A stretch of DNA of 64,000 nt from positions 1 to 64,000 of the forward strand of contig JAOUFN010000007.1 of the NCBI GenBank assembly GCA_029858285.1. Reading direction: 5' to 3'. How positions within the stretch are numbered: the first letter of the stretch is position 1; every line of letters begins with the position of its first letter. Below are positions 26,906-36,740 of the stretch, piece by piece. The translations under genes and the position numbers were made by a program. Origin of the DNA: Nitrospirota bacterium. GTDB taxonomy: Bacteria; Nitrospirota; JACRHL01. Under the pieces are notes generated by a model that ran no database searches, was not told the origin of the DNA, and saw only the letters and a list, made by a program, of their open reading frames with translations.

Positions 26906-29581
26906 TCAGCCGCCCAGACGTTTGGTGGCCAGATCCAGGAACGCTGTCAGGGCGTCATCCAGCGCGGCCGGGTTGGTGCCGCCGCCCTGGGCCATGTCGG
27001 GCCGTCCGCCACCCTTGCCACCGACCATGACGGCTACTTCGCGCAGCAGGTCGCCCGCACTGAGCCGATCCACCAGATCGCGGCTGACCACACACAGCAG
27101 GCTCACCCGCTCGCCTTCGACGCTGGATAGCAGGGCGGCGCCAGTTCCCAACTGATCGCGCACCCGGTCCGACAGGGTGCGCAGGGCTCCTGCGTTCAGG
27201 CCGTCGTCCCGGCGGGCCAGCAGGGTGGCACCGGCTACCTCGCGGCGCTGTTCGTTGTCCCCGCCGCCTTCAGTGAGTTTCTGTTGCAGGTGGGCAACCT
27301 GCCGGTCCTTTTCCTTGAGCTGGCCCAGCAACTGCTCAATTCGCTCTTGCAGGGTGTCCGGGGTGGCTTTGAACAACTGCGCGCAGGCCAGCAAACGCGC
27401 CTCCTGGGCGCGAACATGGGCCAGTGCGTGGCTGCCGGTGACTGCCTCAATGCGGCGCACTCCGGCCCCCACGCTGCCCTCGGAAACGATCTTGAACAGG
27501 CCGATCTCGCCCACGCCGCCGCAATGGGTGCCGCCACACAGTTCGGTGGAGACGTCGGCGATTTTCACCACCCGCACCTCACTGTCGTATTTTTCGCCGA
27601 ACAGCGCCATGGCGCCGCTGGCGATGGCACCTTCCAGGTCCTTGATCTCGGTCTGCACCCGGCTGTCGGCACGGATGTGGTGGTTGACGGTCTGCTCCAC
27701 CCGTTCCAGATCACGGGGAGAAAGGGGTTGAAAGTGGGTAAAGTCAAAACGTAGCCGCCCCGGTTCCACCAGTGACCCGGCCTGCTTCACATGTTCCCCG
27801 AGCAGGTCGCGCAGCACTGCGTGCAGAAGGTGAGTGGCGGTGTGGTTGCGGGCGGTGTTGCGGCGCATGGCGGCGTCCACCTGGGCATCCACGGCGTCGC
27901 CGACATGTACCTGACCACGCGCCACCTTGCCGCTGTGCACCACGACTTTGCCCGCCACGCGCCGGGTGGAGTCGATCTCCACCATCGTCACCCCGGCGGC
28001 AGTCTCTACCGACAGGGTGCCGGCATCCCCGGCCTGACCGCCGGACTCGGCGTAGAACGGCGTCTCCGCAAGAATCACCTCCACGGCATCCCCTTGGGCG
28101 GCCTGTTCGGCGGCGGCCCCGTCGCGAATCAGTGCCGCGATGCGGGTGGCGTGGCGGGTGGTGGTGTAGCCCACAAACGGCGTCGCCCCGGCACGGGCGG
28201 CCACCTCGCCATACACGCTGGCCGTGCGGGCCTCATCGGCGCCCTTCCACGAGGCGCGGGCGCGCTCCTTCTGGGCGTTCATGGCGGCCTGGAAGCCGGG
28301 CATGTCCACGCCCATGCCGCGCTCCCGGGCGATGTCGGAGGCCAGATCGGCGGGGAAGCCATAGGTGTCGTACAGGTTGAACAACTCCTCCCCCGGCAAA
28401 TCCTTGAGGTCCTTCGCCTGGGCCGCGTCCAGGGCATCGGTGAGGCGCTCCAGCCCGCTGTCGAGGGTGTGGGAAAAGCGTTCTTCTTCCGACCGTGTGA
28501 TGGCGGCGATGGTGTCGCGGGAGCGCACCAGTTCGGGATATGCGTCACCCATCTGGTCTACCACCACGCCGGTGAGGCGCGCCAGGAAGTCGCCCTCCAG
28601 ACCGATGGTGCGCCCGTAGCGGGCGGCGCGGCGCAGGATGCGGCGCAGCACGTAGCCGCGCCCCTCGTTGGAGGGCAGTACCCCGTCCGCTAGCAGGAAG
28701 GTGATGGCGCGGCAGTGATCGGCCAGTACCCGCAGGGCGGTATCATTCTCGCGGGATGAGCCGTAAGTCACGCGGGCCTCGGCGGCGGCGGCCTGAATGA
28801 TAGGCATGAACAGGTCGGTGCCGTAGTTGCCCACCACGCCGTTGACCACCGCGGTCAGCCGCTCCAGCCCCATGCCGGTGTCGATGCTGGGGTGGGGCAG
28901 GGGGTGCAGGGTGCCGCTGCTGTCGCGGTTGTACTGCATGAACACCAGATTCCACACTTCCAGAAAGCGGTCGCAGGTATCGTCGTCGCACCCCACCTTG
29001 CAGGTAGGCTGGCCGCACCCCACCTGGGGGCCCTGATCAATGTGAATTTCGGTACACGGACCGCAGGGGCCGGTGTCGCCCATCTGCCAGAAGTTATCCT
29101 TTTCGCCCATGCGCACGATGCGGCTCTCGGGCACCCCCTCCTGATCGCGCCAGATGGCAAAGGCCTCGTCGTCTTCGCGGAATACCGATACCCACAGTCG
29201 TTCCCTGGGCAAGCCGAGCTCACGGGTGAGAAATTCCCAACCGAAGCGAATGGCGTCCTGCTTGAAGTAGTCGCCAAAGGAAAAATTGCCGAGCATCTCG
29301 AAGAAGGTGTGGTGGCGCCCGGTGTAGCCGACATTCTCCAGGTCGTTATGCTTGCCCCCGGCGCGCACACATTTCTGCACACTGACGGCGCACGGCGCCT
29401 TGCGCGGCTCCTCTCCGGTAAACACCCGCTTGAATGGCACCATGCCCGCGTTGGTGAACAGCAGGGTGGGGTCGTTTTGGGGGATCAGGGGCGCGCTGGG
29501 CACACAGATGTGCTTACGGTCCGTGAAATAGGTGACAAAAGCCTCACGAATCTGCCGGGAACTGAGCGACATGCACGACAA
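26906..29581 (-). CDS. alaS: Alanyl-tRNA synthetase
   Basis: About 890 residues, the normal length. Class-II aminoacylation domain at the N-terminus (GNFSFGDYFK, VFREDDEA), the editing-domain zinc motif NHTATHLLHAVLRD and CGGTHC, and the C-terminal C-Ala domain with GKGGGRPDMAQGGG. Charges tRNA-Ala. Start is ATG at 29581 or 9 nt later at 29572 (MSLSSRQIREAF, closer to the family). It follows recX by 113 bp, the usual recA-recX-alaS neighbourhood. Confidence 0.96.
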   Translation of the reverse strand: MSCMSLSSRQIREAFVTYFTDRKHICVPSAPLIPQNDPTLLFTNAGMVPFKRVFTGEEPRKAPCAVSVQKCVRAGGKHNDLENVGYTGRHHTFFEMLGNFSFGDYFKQDAIRFGWEFLTRELGLPRERLWVSVFREDDEAFAIWRDQEGVPESRIVRMGEKDNFWQMGDTGPCGPCTEIHIDQGPQVGCGQPTCKVGCDDDTCDRFLEVWNLVFMQYNRDSSGTLHPLPHPSIDTGMGLERLTAVVNGVVGNYGTDLFMPIIQAAAAEARVTYGSSRENDTALRVLADHCRAITFLLADGVLPSNEGRGYVLRRILRRAARYGRTIGLEGDFLARLTGVVVDQMGDAYPELVRSRDTIAAITRSEEERFSHTLDSGLERLTDALDAAQAKDLKDLPGEELFNLYDTYGFPADLASDIARERGMGVDMPGFQAAMNAQKERARASWKGADEARTASVYGEVAARAGATPFVGYTTTRHATRIAALIRDGAAAEQAAQGDAVEVILAETPFYAESGGQAGDAGTLSVETAAGVTMVEIDSTRRVAGKVVVHSGKVARGQVHVGDAVDAQVDAAMRRNTARNHTATHLLHAVLRDLLGEHVKQAGSLVEPGRLRFDFTHFQPLSPRDLERVEQTVNHHIRADSRVQTEIKDLEGAIASGAMALFGEKYDSEVRVVKIADVSTELCGGTHCGGVGEIGLFKIVSEGSVGAGVRRIEAVTGSHALAHVRAQEARLLACAQLFKATPDTLQERIEQLLGQLKEKDRQVAHLQQKLTEGGGDNEQRREVAGATLLARRDDGLNAGALRTLSDRVRDQLGTGAALLSSVEGERVSLLCVVSRDLVDRLSAGDLLREVAVMVGGKGGGRPDMAQGGGTNPAALDDALTAFLDLATKRLGG

Positions 29582-29694
29582 GCCCTAAACTGGGAGCGGT
29601 AAACAAACCACCGGGGCGGAAACACACTGGAGAAATAGACGCTGTCCATCGAAGCGGCTCACAAACGAGCCCCGACCGTAGCACCCACCGGGTC

Positions 29695-30279
29695 TCAGTC
29701 GATCCCTTCGAAGCTGGCGCCGGCCTCGAATTCCGCTTCAAAGCCCGGGTCAGACTCCAATTCGGAATTTGGCCCAGGCTCCGCAATCTGTCCCCGCCGG
29801 GTGGCGGATACGATATCACGAATGGTTCCGGACGGGAAACCGCGCCGCGCAAGATAGGCGGCAAGGCGGCGCAGGGTGCGCTCGTCCGGGACGGTGGCGC
29901 CCTTCAGGTAGCGCATGGCGGCGGCCCGGGCAGTGGCAGACAGGGATGGACCGGAGCGCAGGTCGGCGAGCAGATCGGCCACGGCCTCCAGGGGCAGGCC
30001 GCGCCGCCGCAACTCTGCCTGGATGCGCACCGGGCCGAAGCGGCGCTCGGTGGCGTACCACTCCACCAGCCGCCGGGCGGTGCGGGTGTCGTCCACCCAG
30101 CCGTTTTGCTGGAATTCGTCAATCACCTGCACGGTGGCCGCTTCCGAAAAGCGGGTCAGCAGGCGGGTGCGTAGTTCAGTGCTGGAATAATCCCGACGGG
30201 CCAGCAGGCGCATGGCCGCCTGACGCACCGGACCAAGGGGTTGGGGTGCCTCCGCCGCGCTGTCGGCGGCGTCGCTCAA
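29695..30279 (-). CDS. recX: RecX regulatory protein
   Basis: 194 residues made of repeated three-helix units. Conserved stretches are AAMRLLARRDYSSTELRTRL, FQQNGWVDDTRTA and GPVRIQAELRRRG. RecX binds RecA filaments and limits recombinase activity. Its start overlaps the pilT stop by 4 bp, so it is translationally coupled to pilT rather than directly to recA. The acidic C-terminal tail (ELESDPGFEAEFEAG) is not part of the fold. Confidence 0.88.
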   Translation of the reverse strand: MSDAADSAAEAPQPLGPVRQAAMRLLARRDYSSTELRTRLLTRFSEAATVQVIDEFQQNGWVDDTRTARRLVEWYATERRFGPVRIQAELRRRGLPLEAVADLLADLRSGPSLSATARAAAMRYLKGATVPDERTLRRLAAYLARRGFPSGTIRDIVSATRRGQIAEPGPNSELESDPGFEAEFEAGASFEGID

Positions 30280-31484
30280 AAGCGGTCGACCTGCATGCGG
30301 TCACCCGGGGCCTCCGGCTTGGCGGCGGGTTTGCTGGCGGCGCCGGTGGCCCCCGGCTTGGCAGCTTTGTCCGGGGAAGCTCCCCAGTCTGCATCCTCTC
30401 CGGAGTCCGAGGTGGAGGATACGCCGCTGAGCTTGAGGCGGAAGTCCTCCGGGTTGGAGGCGTGAGCCAGGGCTGCCTCCTCGTTGATCAGGCCGCGCTT
30501 CATGAGGTTGAACAGGGACTGGTCGAAAGTCTGCATGCCGTACTGTGAGCCGCCCTGGGAAATCACGTTTTTCAGGTTACGGGTCTTTTCCGGATCGATG
30601 ATCGCCTCGCGCACGGTCTGGGTGCTGACCATCACCTCCACCGAGGCGACGCGGCCCTTGATGTCGGAACGCGGGATCAGTCGCTGGGACACCACCCCCT
30701 TGAGCACGGAGGCGATCTGCAGGCGCACCTGCTTCTGCTGGAAGGGCGGGAACACGCCGATGATGCGGTTGATGGTTTCGGCGGCGTCGGTGGTGTGCAG
30801 GGTGCTCATCACCAGGTGGCCGGTTTCCGCCGCCACCAGGGCGGTGTGGATGGTCTCGTAGTCACGCATCTCACCCACCAGAATCACGTCCGGATCCTGA
30901 CGCAGTGCGGCACGCAGGGCGACGCCAAAGGATTCGGTGTCGTAGCCGACTTCACGCTGGCTGATGACGCTCTGCTTGTCCTGATACAGATACTCGATGG
31001 GATCTTCGATGGTGATGACGTTGGCCGAGCGGTTGGTGTTGATGTCTTCCACCAGGGCCGCCAGAGTGGTGGATTTACCACTGCCGGTAGAACCGGTAAC
31101 CAGCACCAGGCCACGGGGTTCCATGGCGATCTTGTGCAACACGGGCGGCAGGTTCAGTTCGTCAATGGTATAGACCTTGGTGGCCACCACGCGGAACACC
31201 ATGCTCACCGACCCACGCTGCTTGAAGGCGTTCACACGAAAACGCCCCACCCCCGGATAGGAATAGGCAAGGTCGCCCTCTCCAGTGCGCAGGAAGGTTT
31301 CGCGCTGGGTCTCGTTCATCATCGAAAACGCCAGTTGCTGGGCCGCCTCGGCGGACAGCGACGGGGCATTGGGCACGTCCACCAGCTTGCCGTCGACGCG
31401 AATCTTGGGGACCCGGCCTGATTTCAGGTGCAGGTCGGACGCACCATTGGAAATGACGGCTTTCAGCAGGTCGGCGATGTTCAT
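30276..31484 (-). CDS. pilT: Type IV pilus retraction ATPase PilT
   Basis: 402 residues. PAS-like N-terminal domain, Walker A GSTGSGKST (131-139), Asp box ITIEDPIEY, Walker B DVILVGEMRD and the His box STLHTTDAAETI. PilT powers pilus retraction for twitching and DNA uptake. The last ~50 residues are an Ala/Pro/Lys-rich extension that PilT normally lacks, and the AIRNLIRE retraction motif is replaced by another sequence, so a PilU-like variant is possible. It sits between recA (10 bp upstream) and recX (4-bp overlap), an unusual place. Confidence 0.9.
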   Translation of the reverse strand: MNIADLLKAVISNGASDLHLKSGRVPKIRVDGKLVDVPNAPSLSAEAAQQLAFSMMNETQRETFLRTGEGDLAYSYPGVGRFRVNAFKQRGSVSMVFRVVATKVYTIDELNLPPVLHKIAMEPRGLVLVTGSTGSGKSTTLAALVEDINTNRSANVITIEDPIEYLYQDKQSVISQREVGYDTESFGVALRAALRQDPDVILVGEMRDYETIHTALVAAETGHLVMSTLHTTDAAETINRIIGVFPPFQQKQVRLQIASVLKGVVSQRLIPRSDIKGRVASVEVMVSTQTVREAIIDPEKTRNLKNVISQGGSQYGMQTFDQSLFNLMKRGLINEEAALAHASNPEDFRLKLSGVSSTSDSGEDADWGASPDKAAKPGATGAASKPAAKPEAPGDRMQVDRF

Positions 31485-31494
31485 GTAAGGGAAC

Positions 31495-32550
31495 CTATGC
31501 TTTGGCTGTTGCTTCCAGAGACTTCCCTTCCTTATCGTTCAAACCGAGCGATTCCTTGACCTTTTGTGTGATCTCGGCAAAAAGTTCCGGATTTTCCTTG
31601 AGATAGGTACGCACCGAGTCGCGCCCCTGGCCAATGCGCTGGGTGCCGTAGGAATACCAGGCGCCACTTTTGCTGATAACCCCCTTGTCGACACCCAGGT
31701 CGATGACCTCCCCGGCGGTGGAAATGCCCTCGTCGAACAGGATTTCGAACTCGGCCTGGCGGAACGGGGCGGCCACCTTGTTCTTGACCACCTTCACGCG
31801 GACCCGGCCTCCGACCACTTCCTCACCTTTTTTGAGCGCCTCGATGCGGCGAATGTCCAGGCGCACACTGGAGTAAAACTTCAGGGCGTTGCCGCCGGTG
31901 GTGGTCTCCGGGCTGCCAAACATCACGCCGATCTTCATGCGCAACTGGTTGATGAAGATCACGATACAGTTGGTCTTGGAAATGGTGGCGGTGAGCTTGC
32001 GCAACGCCTGGGACATGAGGCGCGCGTGCAGGCCGACATGGGAGTCGCCCATGTCGCCCTCCAACTCCGCCTTGGGGGTGAGGGCGGCCACCGAGTCCAC
32101 CACGATGATGTCCACGGCGCCGGAACGCACCAGTGTCTCGGCAATTTCCAGGGCCTGTTCGCCGGTGTCGGGCTGGGAGACCAGCAGTTCCTCCACGTTC
32201 ACCCCCAGCCGCCGGGCGTACTGCATGTCCATGGCGTGCTCCGCGTCGACGAAGGCGGCGGTGCCCCCCCGACGCTGGCACTGGGCCACGACAGACAGGG
32301 CCAGGGTGGTTTTTCCGGAGGACTCCGGTCCGAAGATCTCGGTCACCCGGCCCTTGGGCAGGCCACCCACCCCCAGCGCCACATCCAGCGTCAGGGAGCC
32401 GCTGGGGATGGAACCGATTTCGGCCAGGGCGCCGGTCTGCCCCAATTTCATCACCGCCCCCTTGCCGAACTGGCGCTCAATCTGGGCCAGAGCCAGTTCC
32501 AGCGCCTTGGCCCGATTGCCCTCGACCGTCGTTTTTGTGTCCGCCGCCAT
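31495..32550 (-). CDS. recA: Recombinase RecA
   Basis: 351 residues from the ATG at 32550, with GGGGAG about 9 nt upstream. Walker A GPESSGKT (74-81), VDAEHAMD (most RecA have DAEHALD), Walker [11 protein letters not shown] and the L2-loop region [11 protein letters not shown] are all present. Catalyses strand exchange and triggers LexA cleavage. The open frame continues upstream but shows no RecA similarity. Divergent from recJ across a 244-bp intergenic region holding two inverted repeats. Confidence 0.97.
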   Translation of the reverse strand: MAADTKTTVEGNRAKALELALAQIERQFGKGAVMKLGQTGALAEIGSIPSGSLTLDVALGVGGLPKGRVTEIFGPESSGKTTLALSVVAQCQRRGGTAAFVDAEHAMDMQYARRLGVNVEELLVSQPDTGEQALEIAETLVRSGAVDIIVVDSVAALTPKAELEGDMGDSHVGLHARLMSQALRKLTATISKTNCIVIFINQLRMKIGVMFGSPETTTGGNALKFYSSVRLDIRRIEALKKGEEVVGGRVRVKVVKNKVAAPFRQAEFEILFDEGISTAGEVIDLGVDKGVISKSGAWYSYGTQRIGQGRDSVRTYLKENPELFAEITQKVKESLGLNDKEGKSLEATAKA

Positions 32551-32619
32551 TGGTATTGCTCCCCGTGTGTGAAAAAAATCCAAAAAATCCAAAAAGCCCG
32601 CCCAAAGCCCGCAGGGTTC

Positions 32620-32632
32620 CGGTCTCCGACCG
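32620..32632. promoter_or_regulatory. Inverted repeat upstream of recA
   Basis: CGGTC-TCC-GACCG, a perfect 5-3-5 inverted repeat 70-82 bp upstream of the recA start. It matches neither the gamma LexA box (CTGT-N8-ACAG) nor the alpha box (GTTC-N7-GTTC). Possible operator for a lineage-specific LexA, or coincidence. Confidence 0.3.
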
Positions 32633-32718
32633 TTCCACCCGCCTGCAGTGTGGCCGCCGTGTCCCCTCCTTGGGATGTCGCCTGAATATTTCCGGGGTGC
32701 TCCGGCCCATCCGTGGCC

Positions 32719-32733
32719 GATTCGTGGCGAATC
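32719..32733. promoter_or_regulatory. Inverted repeat upstream of recJ
   Basis: GATTCG-TGG-CGAATC, a perfect 6-3-6 inverted repeat about 26 bp upstream of the candidate recJ -35 element. It has the same 3-nt spacer geometry as the repeat nearer recA. No regulator can be assigned. Confidence 0.3.
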
Positions 32734-32758
32734 TGCGGCCCGGGTCCGGTTTCCGCGG

Positions 32759-32788
32759 TTGACGCCTGCCGGTTCCACTCTCAATAAT
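32759..32788 (+). promoter_or_regulatory. Candidate recJ promoter next to the start codon
   Basis: TTGACG (32759-32764), an 18-nt spacer and AATAAT (32783-32788). The -10 ends only 6 nt before the recJ ATG at 32795, so transcription would begin at or next to the start codon. No Shine-Dalgarno sequence precedes that ATG. Confidence 0.45.
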
Positions 32789-32794
32789 CACAAA

Positions 32795-34570
32795 ATGGGA
32801 CCACAACCTCAAGAGCAACCGCTCAAATACCGCTGGGAAATTCCCGCCATCGACCCGGAAAAACGCCGTGCATTGCGCGAAGTGCTGGGATTGTCGCGAA
32901 TTTCTGCTCAGGTATTGCTGAACCGGGGGGTCGGCACGCCGGAGGCCGCCGGGCGGTTTCTCGATCCCGCCTCGGGGACACTCCACGATCCGTACCTGTT
33001 TCGTGACATGACGCGGGCGGTGGAGCGTCTGGATCGCGCCCTGGAGGCAGGAGAACCCATCGCCGTTTACGGCGATTACGATGTGGACGGCATTTCCGGC
33101 GCTACCCTGCTGGCGGAATTTTTCGCGGGCCTCGGCCACCCGGTACGGGTGGTGATCCCGGACCGCTTTGCCGATGGTTACGGCCTTTCCGGCGACTGGG
33201 TGGAGCGGCTGGCGGCGGACGGAGTCACCCTGATCGTGACCACCGACAACGGTACCACCGCCCACGCCGCCGTGGCGCGGGCGGTGGAACTGGGGGTGGA
33301 CGTGATCATTACCGATCACCACGAGGTGCGCGGGGCGTTGCCCCCGGCCTACGCCCTGCTCAACCCGCACCGCCCGGACGCCACCTATCCGGAAAAACGC
33401 CTGTGCGGAGTAGGTGTGGCCCTCAAGCTATGCCACGGATTGCTGGTGCGGCGCGGAGCGGCGCAAAGGGACCAGCTTCCGCCTTCTCTTCTGCCCCTGC
33501 TGGATCTGGTGGCTCTGGGCACGGTGGCGGACATGGCGCCCCTCACCGGCGAGAACCGCATGCTGGTGCGGGCCGGTTTGCAGTTGCTGTCCCGGGGAGA
33601 GCGCCCTGGCGTGGCCGCCCTCAAGGAAGTGGCGGGGCTGACGGGGCAACGCATCGGCGCGGGCCAGGTGGGGTTTCATCTGGGGCCGCGGATCAACGCG
33701 GGCGGCCGCGTGGCGGACGCCGGAGAGGGGGTGACACTGCTCACCACCCGCGACCCGGAGGTGGCCCGCGACATGGCCCGTTCCCTCGACCGCGCCAATC
33801 AGGAGCGCCGCCGTGTCGAGGCGCGCATCACCGAGGAGGTGGTGGAACGCATTGAGGCGGAAAATCTGGGGCGGCGCAACTGCATCGTGCTGGGTTCGCC
33901 GGAGTGGCATCCGGGCGTGTTGGGCATCATCGCCTCGCGGGTGGTGGAGCGCTACCACCGGCCGAGCCTGCTGATCGGCATTGGCAGCGGCGGGGTGGGC
34001 AAGGGGTCCGGGCGCAGCATCCCCGGCCTGCACCTGTTCGATGCGCTGGGCCGTTGCGAAGACCTGCTGTTGGGCTATGGCGGCCACATGTACGCGGCGG
34101 GGATAACGCTGGAAATGGGGCAGGTGGAGGCCCTGGGCCAGCGTCTGGACGAGGTGGTGGGGCGCATGGTGAAGCCGGATGCCTTCCGTCTGGCCCTGCG
34201 CCTGGACGCCAGCGCGCGCCTGACGGAGGTCAACCGGGAACTGACCGGTGAATTCGAGCGTCTGGCACCCTTCGGACCGGGCAACCCGGAGCCATTGCTG
34301 TTGCTGGAGCGGGTGGTGCCGGTGCGCCCCCAGGTGGTGGGCAATGGCCACCTGCGCATGACCCTCACCCGCGCCGATGCCTCGGGCGTACGCCTGTCTG
34401 CCATGGCTTTCGGCTGTGGCGACTGGTACGACGGGGCGGTAACCGAGGGCAAGCCGGTGGACCTGGTGGGCAGCGTGTCGATCAACCACTGGCAGGGGCG
34501 GGAGACACTGCAATTCCGGGTCCGTGACTTGCGCCCGGTGCCAGGGGTGGTTTCAGGGGGGATGGCCTGA
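32795..34570 (+). CDS. recJ: Single-stranded-DNA exonuclease RecJ
   Basis: 591 residues. DHH phosphoesterase motifs: YGDYDVDGISG (Asp residues at 94, 96 and 98), TTDNGTTAH (usually DCG), TDHHEV (174-176), then the DHHA1 domain with SGRSIPGLHLFDAL and a C-terminal OB fold. RecJ degrades single strands 5' to 3' in recombination and mismatch repair. ATG at 32795 gives the family's usual N-terminus (KYRWEIPAID) and has no ribosome-binding site. One base separates its stop from the rel start. Confidence 0.95.
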   Translation: MGPQPQEQPLKYRWEIPAIDPEKRRALREVLGLSRISAQVLLNRGVGTPEAAGRFLDPASGTLHDPYLFRDMTRAVERLDRALEAGEPIAVYGDYDVDGISGATLLAEFFAGLGHPVRVVIPDRFADGYGLSGDWVERLAADGVTLIVTTDNGTTAHAAVARAVELGVDVIITDHHEVRGALPPAYALLNPHRPDATYPEKRLCGVGVALKLCHGLLVRRGAAQRDQLPPSLLPLLDLVALGTVADMAPLTGENRMLVRAGLQLLSRGERPGVAALKEVAGLTGQRIGAGQVGFHLGPRINAGGRVADAGEGVTLLTTRDPEVARDMARSLDRANQERRRVEARITEEVVERIEAENLGRRNCIVLGSPEWHPGVLGIIASRVVERYHRPSLLIGIGSGGVGKGSGRSIPGLHLFDALGRCEDLLLGYGGHMYAAGITLEMGQVEALGQRLDEVVGRMVKPDAFRLALRLDASARLTEVNRELTGEFERLAPFGPGNPEPLLLLERVVPVRPQVVGNGHLRMTLTRADASGVRLSAMAFGCGDWYDGAVTEGKPVDLVGSVSINHWQGRETLQFRVRDLRPVPGVVSGGMA

Positions 34571-34571
34571 C

Positions 34572-36698
34572 GTGGTTACCGACTACGGCCTCATCGACAA
34601 GGTGACCGCCTACCGGCCGGAGGCCGACGTGCACCTGATCCGGCGCGCCCTGGAACTGTCCGCCGAGGCCCACGCCGGGCAGCGGCGGGCTACCGGGCAT
34701 CCCTACCTCAAGCACCCGGTTGAGGTGGCCGAAATCCTCACCCAGTTGCGCATGGACGAGGCCACCATCGTGGCCGCCCTGCTGCACGACACGCTGGAAG
34801 ACACCCACTTCACCCGCGAGCAGATTGTCACCGAGTTCGGCGAGGAGATCGCCTACCTGGTGGATGGCGTCACCAAGATCGACAAGTTGCGGCTGATCAA
34901 CCGCGAGCAGGCGCAGGCGGACAGTTTCCGCAAGATGCTGGTGTCCATGGCGCGGGACGTCCGGGTGATCCTCATCAAGCTGGCGGACCGTCTGCACAAC
35001 ATGCGCACCCTGGCGCCATTGCCCGACGAAAAGCGCCAGCGCATCGCCCAGGAGACGCTGGAAATTTATGCCCCCATTGCCAACCGACTGGGGTTGGGCT
35101 GGATCAAGGTGGAACTGGAAGACCTGTGCCTGCGCTATCTGAAGGCGGAAATTTATTTTTCGCTGGTAAAGCAGGTGGCGGCGGGCAAGAAGGTACGCGA
35201 CGAGTACATTCAGGGGGTGCGCACCCTGGTGGAGCGGGAGATCGAGCGGGTGAACATCCCCGCCGAAGTGGTGGGGCGCTCCAAGCACATGTACAGCATC
35301 TATCAGAAAATGACCAGCCGCAACCTGGAACTGGGGCAGGTGTACGACCTGTCGGGCATCCGCATCATCACCGATACCAAGATGCACTGCTACGCCCTGC
35401 TCGGCATCATCCATTCGGTGTGGCAGCCGATTCCCGGTAAATTCAAGGATTACATCGCGGTACCCAAGTCCAACGGCTACCAGTCCCTGCACACCACGGT
35501 GGTGTGCGAGGGGGGCAAGCGGGTGGAGTTCCAGGTCCGCACCCGCGACATGCACCGGGTGGCCGAAGAGGGTATCGCCGCGCACTGGAAATACAAGGAG
35601 GGTGGCCCCATTGACGCCGCCGGGGACGACGCCTTCCGCTGGCTGCGACAGATTCTGGAGTGGCAGCAGGAAGTGGCGGACGGCAAACAGTTTCTCGACG
35701 CCCTCAAGGTGGACCTGTTCTCCGACAGCGTGTTTGCCTACACCAAGAATGGCGAACTGCTGGAAATGCCGCGCGGCAGCACGGTGCTGGACTTCGCCTT
35801 TGCCATTCACACCGAGTTGGGGCTGCACTGCGTGGGGGCCAGTGTGGACGGCAAGCTGGTGTCACCGCGCCATGTGCTGAAAAACGGGCAGACGGTAGAG
35901 GTGCTCACCAGCAATGACCAGTTTCCGTCCCGTGATTGGATCGGCTTTCTCAAGACCTCCCGCGCCCGCTCGGCAGTCAAGCACTGGACCAAGCAGGAGG
36001 AGCGGCGTCGCACCATCGACGTGGGACGAAAGGTGCTGGCGAGAGAGATCCGGCGTCAGGGACACTCCCCGGAACAGGTCCTTGCCGACCTGCCGAAAGC
36101 GCTGGCCGCCCTGGGAGTGGGGGAGGAGCAGCTCTACTCCGAAGTGGGCTACGGCAAACGCTCCATCGGCGAGGTGCTGGCCCATTTGCTCCCCGAGGCG
36201 CGGGTACGGCCCAGCTTCAAGGAGCGCATCATGATGCGCATCGGCAAGCGGGACGGTGCGGTGGTGATCCAGGGCGAGGACGTGATGGTGCACCTGGCGG
36301 GCTGCTGCCGACCTATTCCGGGCGATGAGATTATCGGTCACGTCAAGCGTGGCAAGGGGTTGGTGGTGCACGTGTCCGACTGCTCCCGCCTGGAACAACT
36401 CGACTTCGACCCCGAACTAATGGTGGAGGTGGTATGGGACGCCCACCCCTCCAGCCCCCACGCGGTGCCGGTGCGGGTCTTCACCCGTGATCGCACCGGC
36501 GTGCTCGGCAGGGTGTCATCCGCCATCGCGGACGCCAAAGCCAACATTTCCCACGCCCAGATCCACACCACCGAGGATCGCAAGGCGTGCTTCAACCTGA
36601 CCATTGAGGTGGATCATGTGCGCCACCTGCAACGAGTGATCCGCGCCGTGGAACGGCTGCCGGACGTGCTGGAGATGCACCGCGTGCGCGGCGAGTAG
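34572..36698 (+). CDS. spoT: Bifunctional (p)ppGpp synthetase/hydrolase (RelA/SpoT family)
   Basis: 708 residues from the GTG at 34572, 1 bp after recJ. The order is HD hydrolase domain with intact LLHDTLEDT (HD at residues 72-73), synthetase domain with SGIRIITD and KFKDYIAVPKSNGYQSLHT, TGS domain (~385-445), and C-terminal ACT domain (VRVFTRDRTGVLG). The basic KFKD loop (290-293) and intact HD residues point to a bifunctional Rel/SpoT enzyme rather than monofunctional RelA. It makes and degrades the stringent alarmone. Confidence 0.95.
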   Translation: MVTDYGLIDKVTAYRPEADVHLIRRALELSAEAHAGQRRATGHPYLKHPVEVAEILTQLRMDEATIVAALLHDTLEDTHFTREQIVTEFGEEIAYLVDGVTKIDKLRLINREQAQADSFRKMLVSMARDVRVILIKLADRLHNMRTLAPLPDEKRQRIAQETLEIYAPIANRLGLGWIKVELEDLCLRYLKAEIYFSLVKQVAAGKKVRDEYIQGVRTLVEREIERVNIPAEVVGRSKHMYSIYQKMTSRNLELGQVYDLSGIRIITDTKMHCYALLGIIHSVWQPIPGKFKDYIAVPKSNGYQSLHTTVVCEGGKRVEFQVRTRDMHRVAEEGIAAHWKYKEGGPIDAAGDDAFRWLRQILEWQQEVADGKQFLDALKVDLFSDSVFAYTKNGELLEMPRGSTVLDFAFAIHTELGLHCVGASVDGKLVSPRHVLKNGQTVEVLTSNDQFPSRDWIGFLKTSRARSAVKHWTKQEERRRTIDVGRKVLAREIRRQGHSPEQVLADLPKALAALGVGEEQLYSEVGYGKRSIGEVLAHLLPEARVRPSFKERIMMRIGKRDGAVVIQGEDVMVHLAGCCRPIPGDEIIGHVKRGKGLVVHVSDCSRLEQLDFDPELMVEVVWDAHPSSPHAVPVRVFTRDRTGVLGRVSSAIADAKANISHAQIHTTEDRKACFNLTIEVDHVRHLQRVIRAVERLPDVLEMHRVRGE

Positions 36699-36740
36699 GC
36701 CGCCCCCTTCCCCCCCGGGGCCCCCGGAGGGGGCCAACTG

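Noticed and set aside
32551-32794. Classical LexA box at recA
   Set aside because: I found neither CTGT-N8-ACAG nor GTTC-N7-GTTC; only non-standard inverted repeats are present.
34572-36698. Monofunctional RelA
   Set aside because: The HD hydrolase residues are intact and the synthetase loop is basic KFKD, both marks of bifunctional Rel/SpoT.
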